Made by a program: the position numbers and the translations under genes. This document shows, piece after piece, positions 1-5,170 of a stretch of DNA of 5,170 nt. Source of the DNA: Thermoleophilia bacterium (lineage in GTDB: Bacteria > Actinomycetota > Thermoleophilia > RBG-16-64-13); NCBI GenBank assembly GCA_016929985.1, contig JAFGIH010000680.1, positions 1-5,170 on the forward strand, written 5' to 3'. The notes beneath the pieces were generated by a model. The model was not told the DNA's origin. It did not search any database and worked only from the letters and a program-made list of their open reading frames with translations. Numbering within the stretch: position 1 is the stretch's first letter; each line of letters opens with the position of its first letter.

Positions 1-2
1 AC

Positions 3-932
3 TATGCGGCCGGCTTCGATCTCTTCCGTTCGAGCGACGGCACCGATTGGGAGCAGGTGATCGAGGATGGTTTCGGGGCTGGTGAGCATAGGAACTACGG
101 GGCAGATCCGGTCGAGTTCAAGGGACGTATCTACCTGTCCGCCCAGAACGAGGAGCCGCGCCTTTTCGTGCCGGGCAGCTCCACGGAGCGCTTCGCCCCC
201 CAGGGATTCCAGGTGTGGGCGTCCGACGATGGCAGCGATTGGACCCAGGTGGGCGAAGACGGCTTCGGCAGGAACACCAGCTACATGGGCGATATCTCGG
301 TGCATGGAGACAAGCTGTACCTCCAGGCCGTCGACTACCGGGCGGGTAGCCAGCTCTGGCAGTCCGCGGACGGACAAGAATGGACGATGATCTTCCACGA
401 ACCACCCAGGAGCTTTTTCCACATCGGGCCGGGCCTGCATGTGTTCAAAGGCCACTGCCTCTACGTGAGTCACGACCTGGAGCTGGGCCTCGATATCTGG
501 CGCAGTGACGAGGCGCTGGTGGCAGAGACGCCGACCACGCTCCCGCCAGATGAAAGCAGCACCACCACCGGCCCGGCCGGCAGGGAGACCACAGTCCCCT
601 CGGGCAGGGAGACAGGCGGTGAGACCGGGGGTGAGACAGGTGGCGATGGTGGGTCCGGTGCGGGCGGGGACGCTGAACCGGTGACGGCCGATCAGGCAAC
701 ATCTCAGGGACTGTCCGGCGGTATCCTCGCTCTGATCATCGTACTGGCAGTCGTGGCTGCGGCGGGTATCGGCGCGTTCCTGTATGTTCTGGGTAAATGG
801 AGGGCTGGAAAGCACGTGCCGCCGCCGCTCTCGACCACTCCGCCGTCATCCGCTCCCGGCTTCTGTTCTCAGTGCGGTGCCGCCCTGCCCCCAGGTTCGC
901 AGTACTGCCCCGGGTGCGGGAAGAAGCTCTAG
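3..932 (+). CDS. Membrane-anchored beta-propeller-like protein with C-terminal zinc ribbon (5' end outside window)
   Basis: The frame is open from the left edge, so the gene starts upstream. A GTG at 57 is internal, because the repeat pattern already runs before it. Counting from position 3, 309 residues are visible. Units of the form W/F-x-S-x-DG-x-W-x-x-V recur at about residues 5-25, 68-89 and 117-130, with a degenerate one at 163-170. They alternate with G-x-hydrophobic-Y-L strands, as in Kelch-like or sialidase-like propellers. A Thr/Pro/Gly linker (about 174-235) follows, then one transmembrane helix (about 238-264), a basic stretch, a Pro-rich spacer and a zinc ribbon with C288, C291, C302 and C305. 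The inferred topology is propeller outside and zinc ribbon in the cytoplasm. Ligand and function are unknown. No enzyme motif is visible. The gene is convergent with the next one, 75 bp away. Confidence is high that it is a gene and moderate for the fold. Confidence 0.9.
   Translation, partial: YAAGFDLFRSSDGTDWEQVIEDGFGAGEHRNYGADPVEFKGRIYLSAQNEEPRLFVPGSSTERFAPQGFQVWASDDGSDWTQVGEDGFGRNTSYMGDISVHGDKLYLQAVDYRAGSQLWQSADGQEWTMIFHEPPRSFFHIGPGLHVFKGHCLYVSHDLELGLDIWRSDEALVAETPTTLPPDESSTTTGPAGRETTVPSGRETGGETGGETGGDGGSGAGGDAEPVTADQATSQGLSGGILALIIVLAVVAAAGIGAFLYVLGKWRAGKHVPPPLSTTPPSSAPGFCSQCGAALPPGSQYCPGCGKKL
603..650 (+). repeat. In-frame 12-bp tandem repeat (GRET/GGET/GGET/GGDG) in the linker
   Basis: Four consecutive 12-base units encode G-R-E-T, G-G-E-T, G-G-E-T and G-G-D-G in the linker before the transmembrane helix. 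GGTGAGAC is identical at 618-625 and 630-637. A further GRET-coding copy (GGCAGGGAGAC at 579-589) matches 603-613, one double period upstream. Because the unit is a multiple of three, copy-number change would alter spacer length without a frameshift. Confidence 0.7.
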
Positions 933-1007
933 CTCAGTCACGCCCTCTCTCTCGAGGCATTCAGAATTCGGGCTTTCCGTCAGCCTCCAGACAACCGTTT
1001 GAGCTGT

Positions 1008-2738
1008 CTACCGGCGCTGTGCCTGAACCTCAATATCCGGGGTGGAACTGAGAATCTTTCCGGTGAAGATCTTCCCGGAGATCCGCCCTTCGAGAGACAT
1101 GCCGCCCGATGAGGACCCTTTGCCCGAGAGAGACGTGAGCGTCATGGTGCCGGTAGCGGTGACCACGCCGTCCTCCGTGACCTGCCCGGTGAAGCTGCAG
1201 GCGTAGCTGACCGAGTGCCCAACCCACTCGTAGTCCCAGCCGCCACTGACGATGCCCTTACCGTCGACGATGAGCTCCCACGGCACCTCGGCAACCGCGT
1301 CGCCTGATCTGAGCCAGCCCTTGCCCAAGCCCTCGTAGGTTCCCGCGAACTTGTTGGTCTGTTTCCACCACTCCGGGTCGTAGGGAGCCTGCCCGTTCTC
1401 GTCCCACATGGAGTTGTAGTGAGGGTCATCCGGGTCGGTCGGGGGCTGGTAGGTCTTGAAGTTATCGACGCCGGTCTCGGGGGTGATTATGGCGCCATAC
1501 TCGTCAATACGGTAGACCTTGGTGCCGATCAACACCTCGCCCCACGCGTGGGTGCGGCGCTCATCTTTGTCCGCATACCCGTACACGCCTTTGGCCGGGA
1601 TGCCCTTGGCCTTGAACACGCTGACCGCGGCGCAGGTGATGTCGGTGCAGTCGCCGTGGAGGGCCCCGCCCTTAAGGGTGCCCTTGGTGAAGAAGTTCGA
1701 AGGCTTCTGCCAGTTGGACCCCTTGGAGGCATCGTAGTCGCCCACCGACACCGATCCATCAGGATTCTGGTAGCCCAAGACGGGCATGTGCCTGCTGGCA
1801 ACCGATGATTCGACCCACGTGGCCAGCGCCGGGTCGTCCAGGGCGATGGTGGTATCGGTCGAGGGATCGAAGAGCACGGCTTTGGCGGCTTGGGCCTGGA
1901 TCACAGGATCGGTGGGGGTGATCCATTCGGAGGCCTTGCCTGCGTACACGGGATCGGTGTCCACTCCCTCTTCTTCGGGGCCGTACTCATAGTCGATAGC
2001 CTTACCGATCAGCCAGGTGCTCGGCCCCATGCTTTTGAGTACAGCCCGGGCGCTCACCCCTTCGAAGGTCCGCACCTGGACGCTCACCGTGTGCGTGGCA
2101 GGGTCGGCCGTCCCCCCGGCCATGGCCCAGTGCTCCCCGTTGTAGTAGGCGACGGCTATCTCTTTTGGATCGACAGCCTCCGGCCCCATCCCCGGGTCAT
2201 AGGGCAGGGTGATGGTCACTGGCGCTTGGAAGCGGGTACCGGCCGGGCCGAAGTCATAGATGGAACCGATGGGTCTTACCAGCATCACGTCCTCGGGTGC
2301 GGCGCCGGAGGGCTCGTCGTTGAACGAGCCGCCGAGGCGGGTGATGGTCAAGTTGGTATCGGCGCTGAGGGCACCGGCGGGCACCTCGATCCTAACTGGG
2401 CCGTATTCGACCACCCCGCCCTGCGAAGAGATAACGGCGCTCACCACCTCTTCTGCGGGCACATCGATGACCGTGGGAGCGAGCATGGGCCACTCAAGCG
2501 GGTCGACCTCGGCAACGGTGGTAAGGGTGGTCTCGCCACCTGCATCCTCCGTGGTCTCTACGGGCGGGGCGCCGGTAGTGGTCGCGGTGCTATCGGGGGA
2601 AGATCCATCGCACGCGGCAAGTCCTATGCCCAGACCAATCAGCAGTACGAGCAGGGTGAGGATGGACAGTACTGGCAATGCGGGGCAACCGCGACCTACT
2701 ACCCGACGGGCCGCCGTGGACATCCCAGACTTGCTCAT
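1008..2738 (-). CDS. Lipoprotein with ZU5-like and transglutaminase-like domains
   Basis: This is a 576-residue predicted surface lipoprotein. Residues 1-43 form a lipoprotein signal: basic N-region, hydrophobic core 21-40 and lipobox L40-A41-A42 before C43. A Thr-rich linker (about 48-75) follows. Residues about 103-225 resemble a ZU5 domain (GG-V motif, then VPAGALS). Residues about 355-415 resemble a transglutaminase core, with apparent triad C364 (HGDC), H397 (THAW) and D412 (YRID). The tail, about 463-576, is beta-rich and lipocalin-like in pattern. Known families with this core act as protein cross-linkers, peptidases or inactive binding domains, so the actual activity is open. C369 lies five residues after C364. 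The start at 2738 is chosen because GGGAGG sits 5 nt upstream and the signal peptide begins there. The frame is open to 2852, but that extension would overlay a candidate promoter. The gene is 159 bp downstream of another lipoprotein gene on the same strand. Confidence 0.92.
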   Translation of the reverse strand: MSKSGMSTAARRVVGRGCPALPVLSILTLLVLLIGLGIGLAACDGSSPDSTATTTGAPPVETTEDAGGETTLTTVAEVDPLEWPMLAPTVIDVPAEEVVSAVISSQGGVVEYGPVRIEVPAGALSADTNLTITRLGGSFNDEPSGAAPEDVMLVRPIGSIYDFGPAGTRFQAPVTITLPYDPGMGPEAVDPKEIAVAYYNGEHWAMAGGTADPATHTVSVQVRTFEGVSARAVLKSMGPSTWLIGKAIDYEYGPEEEGVDTDPVYAGKASEWITPTDPVIQAQAAKAVLFDPSTDTTIALDDPALATWVESSVASRHMPVLGYQNPDGSVSVGDYDASKGSNWQKPSNFFTKGTLKGGALHGDCTDITCAAVSVFKAKGIPAKGVYGYADKDERRTHAWGEVLIGTKVYRIDEYGAIITPETGVDNFKTYQPPTDPDDPHYNSMWDENGQAPYDPEWWKQTNKFAGTYEGLGKGWLRSGDAVAEVPWELIVDGKGIVSGGWDYEWVGHSVSYACSFTGQVTEDGVVTATGTMTLTSLSGKGSSSGGMSLEGRISGKIFTGKILSSTPDIEVQAQRR

Positions 2739-2743
2739 GGGTT

Positions 2744-2749
2744 CCTCCC
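2744..2749 (-). promoter_or_regulatory. Ribosome binding site that fixes the lipoprotein start at 2738
   Basis: On the coding strand the sequence is GGGAGG, separated by 5 nt from ATG at 2738-2736. It favours this ATG over the TTG at 2852, which would add 38 residues before the signal peptide. Confidence 0.75.
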
Positions 2750-2786
2750 TCCACCTCGTCGCTACAGACACGGCTGCTGCGAAGGG

Positions 2787-2794
2787 TCGCGAGA
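2787..2794 (-). promoter_or_regulatory. TCTCGCGA element, copy upstream of the transglutaminase-like lipoprotein
   Basis: TCTCGCGA on the coding strand, followed by CCC, lies 48 nt before the start codon. It would fall in the leader if the candidate promoter at 2824-2852 is used. The same 8-mer occurs in sense orientation upstream of the other two genes whose 5' ends are visible. Role unknown: it could be a binding site, a leader element or a methylation site. Confidence 0.4.
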
Positions 2795-2823
2795 CCATCG
2801 GGGCAGTCTCACGAAGCGGCTCC

Positions 2824-2852
2824 AGAATAGCGGACCGGCCAGGGTGGCGCAA
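2824..2852 (-). promoter_or_regulatory. Candidate sigma70-type promoter for the transglutaminase-like lipoprotein
   Basis: The coding strand reads TTGCGC (2852-2847), a 17-nt spacer, then TATTCT (2829-2824). The -10 matches the consensus at four of six positions including the key TA...T, and the -35 at three of six. The predicted transcript would start near 2817 and have a leader of about 79 nt. This suggests the gene can be transcribed separately from the lipoprotein gene upstream. It is a weak-consensus prediction in GC-rich DNA. Confidence 0.35.
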
Positions 2853-2897
2853 TGAGACGCGGCGGAAGAGAACGAACAGGCGAAGCGGCCCATTCGC

Positions 2898-4640
2898 TCA
2901 CTCGCCGATGGCTGCCCTCACGCCGTGCACGGAGGTGATGCTCCCCTCAAAGTGCCCGTCGCTGAACTTGCCGGCCAGTGTGCAGGTCTGGAATGATGCG
3001 GTAGCGAAGTCGGCAAGGATGCTCTCCTCGGCGCTCCGGTCCCAGTCACCTCCGGCTCCACACTCAGTACCTTCGATGGAGACGATCTCCAACTCCACCG
3101 CTTCCAGTGTGAGAGAGAGGGGATCTGCCACTTGACCCTGGCCGTGGTACAGCACGTGGATGGTGGCGATACAGAGTACGCCTCGGGTGCTTGAATGGCG
3201 TTTGGCCCATCGCTGCACGTACTCCACAGTAGCGGCGATACCCTGGTCGGTGACTTCGAGCTCGACCGTGCTCTCAGGGATCTCCCAGATCGGGACATCC
3301 GGCGTAGTGATCGTGTAGACTTCACCAACGTATAGTCCGTCCTGGATGCCGTCGCGGTCGGGACCTGCCTCCACCTCGATCCGCACGGTGCCTACGGCTT
3401 GTGCCTCGCCGTCGCTGACCGTGTAGGGGAAGGTGTCTGTCGCCCCGGCGAAGCCGTCATCGGGGGTGTAGGTGAGGAAGGGTGGGGCTCCCTCAGCCAC
3501 GCCGTTAGCCGGTTGTTCGTAGGTGTAGGTAAGGTCGTCTCCGTCGGCGTCGGTCCCCTTGAGCGTGATGGGGATGGGAGTCTCGGGGGTGGTGGACGTG
3601 ATGATGTCTTCTGCCGCCGGAGGGGTGTTCGCTGTCTGAGGCTGTGTAGTAGTGGTGCCGGGATCACCTCCCGCAAGCGCGACCTCGATGTGTTTCGGGT
3701 CGTAGTCGGCGGGGGCAGAGGGATCGACCACAGGGCTGCGCGGCCCGCCAGAAAGCATGACCGGCTGATGAGCGGGCCGAAGGACGCCTCCGGAGGGGTG
3801 GGTGGGTTTCCAATGCACGTGGATGAAGTCGTCCGGCCATGTAGGCTCGCACTCGCCGAGCAGTACCGCCTCCAGGATCTGCTCCGCGCTGTAGCCGTCA
3901 GTGACCAACCAGATCAGCGTCTCAGTGGTCTTCTGCTGGTTCCACGCCGCTTCGCGTTTGAGCTGCTTTTCTTGGGCTTTGCGCTTCGCCTCCGCCTCCA
4001 AGGCCTGTTGCGTCTTCAACGCTTCCCTCTCCTCTAGCTCACGCATCCTTTCTGCGTGATCTTCGAAGACCCCCAAGAGCTCGAGCAGCGTGCGCCGGTT
4101 CTCGAACACCCGTGCGTTCTTCGCCCAGTATTCGGGGAAGGTGGTCTCATCCGCGAGCACGAGTTTGGAGAGACAGGCGAGGAGGATGGGCTCCGCTTGG
4201 AGCCCCGTTCTTGCTTCACCCCCATCGCTGTTGGCATCAGCGGTGATCTCGATGAACCCCTCGGCCGGACGGGCTGGGGCCAGCACCGACCCATCGACGG
4301 CCAGTATGCGGCCGTCGGCGCCCACACGATCGTTCAAGGCCCCGGTCAGCATCTGATAGGCGTCGTAGCCCCGGTCGAGGGCAAGAAGGACCGCGCACGA
4401 GGCGGCCACATCTCCGGAGAGCTGCGTGATGAGGCGTTCGCCGGTGTCGATCACGAGCCGGTCGAACTCCGCCATATCCATTTTCGCCGCGGCGATCTGA
4501 TCGATGACCGACCCGGCATCTGTCGACGCCGTTTCGTCCTCCCCGCAGCCGCCGAGAGCGAGCAGACCGACAAGAAGGAGGACGGCTGCCGGCAGGAAGT
4601 GGGGACCGAAACAGGAACCATGTTTCAGTGAAGCCATCAT
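2898..4640 (-). CDS. Lipoprotein with duplicated GY-A-Q motif, coiled coil and cadherin-like domain
   Basis: The protein has 580 residues and is not a family I recognise as a whole. The signal peptide ends in lipobox L29-G30-G31 before C32. Residues about 40-175 look helical. A motif of the form D-x-GY-x-A-x-Q-hydrophobic-L occurs at 89-98 and again at 247-256. A charged Ala/Glu/Lys/Arg coiled coil spans about 185-240. A Thr/Pro linker (about 325-345) leads into a cadherin-like/Ig-like domain of the Big_9 type at about 340-425, with TDADGDDLTYTY, YTPDDGFAG and YTVSDGE. The last 145 residues are beta-rich with Cys at 490, 527 and 553. Starts are stacked: GTG 4646, ATG 4640 and ATG 4637. ATG 4640 is preferred because GGGGG lies 5 nt upstream, whereas the GTG has no good site. 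The protein is probably surface-exposed and scaffold-like. Its partner is unknown. It is divergent from the Fic gene. Confidence 0.9.
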   Translation of the reverse strand: MMASLKHGSCFGPHFLPAAVLLLVGLLALGGCGEDETASTDAGSVIDQIAAAKMDMAEFDRLVIDTGERLITQLSGDVAASCAVLLALDRGYDAYQMLTGALNDRVGADGRILAVDGSVLAPARPAEGFIEITADANSDGGEARTGLQAEPILLACLSKLVLADETTFPEYWAKNARVFENRRTLLELLGVFEDHAERMRELEEREALKTQQALEAEAKRKAQEKQLKREAAWNQQKTTETLIWLVTDGYSAEQILEAVLLGECEPTWPDDFIHVHWKPTHPSGGVLRPAHQPVMLSGGPRSPVVDPSAPADYDPKHIEVALAGGDPGTTTTQPQTANTPPAAEDIITSTTPETPIPITLKGTDADGDDLTYTYEQPANGVAEGAPPFLTYTPDDGFAGATDTFPYTVSDGEAQAVGTVRIEVEAGPDRDGIQDGLYVGEVYTITTPDVPIWEIPESTVELEVTDQGIAATVEYVQRWAKRHSSTRGVLCIATIHVLYHGQGQVADPLSLTLEAVELEIVSIEGTECGAGGDWDRSAEESILADFATASFQTCTLAGKFSDGHFEGSITSVHGVRAAIGE

Positions 4641-4650
4641 CCTCACCCCC
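4641..4650 (-). promoter_or_regulatory. Ribosome binding site choosing among stacked starts
   Basis: The coding strand reads GGGGGTGAGG directly before ATG-ATG. GGGGG is 5 nt from ATG 4640 and 8 nt from ATG 4637. GAGG would be only 3 nt from ATG 4637. The GTG at 4646-4644 lies inside this element, so it is unlikely to be the start. The choice between the two ATGs changes only one residue. Confidence 0.5.
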
Positions 4651-4670
4651 CAATGTGAGCATCCGCGGGT

Positions 4671-4678
4671 TCGCGAGA
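4671..4678 (-). promoter_or_regulatory. TCTCGCGA element, copy upstream of the cadherin-like lipoprotein
   Basis: TCTCGCGA on the coding strand, followed by ACC, lies 30 nt before ATG 4640. With the copy at 2787-2794 it extends to TCTCGCGA[A/C]CC. It sits immediately downstream of the candidate -10 at 4686-4694, at or near the predicted transcription start. Confidence 0.4.
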
Positions 4679-4685
4679 TGGCGCC

Positions 4686-4694
4686 AATCTAGCA
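4686..4694 (-). promoter_or_regulatory. Candidate extended -10 promoter for the cadherin-like lipoprotein
   Basis: The coding strand reads TGC-TAGATT, an extended -10 (TGn) followed by a four-of-six match to TATAAT. I saw no good -35 at the usual distance, which extended -10 promoters tolerate. Transcription would begin near 4679, giving a leader of about 40 nt. An alternative start further back, in the 4804-4829 palindrome, is also possible. Confidence 0.3.
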
Positions 4695-4790
4695 CAAGGC
4701 TTTCGATGCTCATAGTGGCGATCTTGGAACTCTGGCACGCTTCCCGCCCGCCACGTGTGACGAGATCCAGGAGATGGAGCCGGCGTGACT

Positions 4791-4798
4791 TCTCGCGA
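4791..4798 (+). promoter_or_regulatory. TCTCGCGA element, copy upstream of the Fic gene
   Basis: TCTCGCGA lies on the + strand 76 nt before the Fic start codon and just before the first half-site of the palindrome. A further TCGCGA core, as CTCGCGAG, lies at 4851-4858 immediately after the third half-site and 16 nt before the start. Confidence 0.4.
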
Positions 4799-4801
4799 CG
4801 G

Positions 4802-4851
4802 TATTAACACTTGGAGCCATATGTGTTAAGAAGGTTTCCGGCTATTAACGC
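4802..4851. promoter_or_regulatory. Probable operator: 7-bp inverted repeat plus a third half-site
   Basis: TTAACAC (4804-4810) and GTGTTAA (4823-4829) form a perfect inverted repeat with a 12-bp spacer. The half-site centres are 19 bp apart, about two helical turns, which suits a dimeric helix-turn-helix regulator. TATTAACAC at 4802-4810 recurs as TATTAACGC at 4843-4851, 41 bp on, about four turns. These are AT-rich islands in GC-rich DNA between divergent genes. TTAACA matches a -35 at five of six positions on either strand with a 17-bp spacer, but the facing -10s (TAAGAA on +, TAATAC on -) are weak. A bound regulator would therefore cover the likely Fic promoter. No regulator gene is visible here. 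Some Fic proteins carry a C-terminal winged helix, so autoregulation is possible but unproven. Confidence 0.5.
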
Positions 4852-4861
4852 TCGCGAGGGC

Positions 4862-4868
4862 AAGGGAG
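4862..4868 (+). promoter_or_regulatory. Ribosome binding site of the Fic gene
   Basis: AAGGGAG ends 6 nt before ATG 4875. It supports this start over the in-frame ATG at 4887, which lacks a comparable site. Confidence 0.65.
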
Positions 4869-4874
4869 CCTCAG

Positions 4875-5170
4875 ATGCAGAGCGGGATGACGGGACGATT
4901 CGAGAGCACTGCCGTAGCGGGCGAGCGCGTCGAGGCCTTCGTCCCGGCGCCGTTGCCTCCGCAGCCCCCGGTCGAGATGCACCATGAACGTCAGCGACTC
5001 CTCGAGAACGCCCTCCTAGCCTGCGGGCGGCTGCACGCCATCACGTCGCTACTACCCGATCCTGACCTGTTCCTGTATGCGTATGTGCGCCGCGAGGCCG
5101 TGCTCTCCAGCCAGATCGAAGGCACGCAGTCATCGCTGTCGGACCTACTACTCTTCGAACTCGAGGAGGC
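4875..5170 (+). CDS. Fic-family protein, N-terminal domain (3' end outside window)
   Basis: The visible 98 codons match the N-terminal domain found ahead of the Fic core (Fic_N type): a Pro-rich start (PAPLPPQPP, residues 24-32), then helices and RREAVLSSQIEGTQSSLSDL at 72-91. S78-x-x-x-E82-G83 fits the S/T-x-x-x-E-G/N inhibitory motif of Fic proteins, in which the glutamate reaches into the ATP site and restrains AMP transfer. Its position before the Fic core makes this a class II (N-terminally inhibited) enzyme. The catalytic HPFxxGNGR motif and any C-terminal winged helix lie beyond the right edge, so activity cannot be judged. Family members typically transfer AMP to hydroxyl side chains of target proteins. 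The target here is unknown. The protein has no signal peptide and should be cytoplasmic. The start is set by the AAGGGAG site. The gene is divergent from the lipoprotein gene and lies behind a probable operator. Confidence 0.88.
   Translation, partial: MQSGMTGRFESTAVAGERVEAFVPAPLPPQPPVEMHHERQRLLENALLACGRLHAITSLLPDPDLFLYAYVRREAVLSSQIEGTQSSLSDLLLFELEE

Noticed and set aside
933..1007. Possible bidirectional terminator in the convergent gap.
   Set aside because: Only a 4-bp stem (GGCT/AGCC, around 970-983) and a bulged 5-bp stem (around 940-956) are visible, and neither has a T tract.
2739..2852. N-terminal extension of the transglutaminase-like lipoprotein to a TTG at 2852.
   Set aside because: It would place 38 residues ahead of a complete lipoprotein signal peptide, has no Shine-Dalgarno, and overlays the candidate promoter.
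1890..2855. Open frame of 321 codons on the + strand, antisense to the ZU5/transglutaminase-like lipoprotein.
   Set aside because: It lies opposite a gene with a clear signal peptide, domains and ribosome site. Its translation is rich in Gly, Arg and His with no domain pattern, as expected from the complement of GC-rich codons.
2260..3135. Open frame of 291 codons on the + strand crossing both lipoprotein genes and the gap between them.
   Set aside because: It overlaps two well-supported genes on the other strand, and its Ser/Pro/Thr/Arg-rich product looks like a shadow translation.
3399..4631. Two long + strand open frames (3399-4037 and 4056-4631) opposite the cadherin-like lipoprotein.
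   Set aside because: They are antisense to a protein with recognisable domains, have no ribosome site I could see, and encode no recognisable domain.
4641..4874. A small gene or RNA in the divergent gap.
   Set aside because: No open frame with a ribosome site and no structured RNA signature was seen. The content is explained by promoter-like and operator-like sites.

Overview
The window is GC-rich bacterial DNA, with GC-rich third codon positions and Shine-Dalgarno-led starts. Three predicted surface proteins carry Thr/Pro/Gly-rich linkers, such as the TTT- and ETT-type stretches common in secreted proteins of uncultured Actinomycetota. That phylum is my best guess, with low confidence, because no marker gene is present.

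Layout. (1) Positions 3-932, + strand: the 3' part of a gene cut by the left edge. It encodes repeated beta-propeller-like units, a Gly/Thr linker, one transmembrane helix and a C-terminal four-cysteine zinc ribbon. (2) Positions 933-1007: a 75-bp convergent gap with no convincing terminator. (3) Positions 1008-2738, - strand: a lipoprotein with a ZU5-like domain, a transglutaminase-like core with an apparent Cys-His-Asp triad, and a beta-rich tail. (4) Positions 2739-2897: a gap holding a plausible promoter for gene 3. (5) Positions 2898-4640, - strand: a second lipoprotein with a helical region bearing a duplicated GY-x-A-x-Q motif, a coiled coil, a cadherin-like/Ig-like domain and a beta-rich tail. 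(6) Positions 4641-4874: a 234-bp divergent regulatory region. (7) From 4875, + strand, running off the right edge: the N-terminal domain of a Fic-family protein, including its inhibitory SxxxEG motif.

How the genes may work together. The first three products are all predicted to act outside the membrane, so this looks like a small envelope or surface-protein locus next to an intracellular Fic enzyme. The two lipoproteins lie in tandem on one strand and may share a distantly related C-terminal beta domain.

The most unexpected non-coding signal is the 8-mer TCTCGCGA. It occurs once upstream of each of the three genes whose 5' ends are visible, always in sense orientation. By eye I found its core, TCGCGA, only in the intergenic DNA of this window. 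A perfect 7-bp inverted repeat (TTAACAC, 12-bp spacer, GTGTTAA) with a third related half-site lies just upstream of the Fic gene and looks like an operator. I saw no RNA gene, insertion sequence, CRISPR array or origin.
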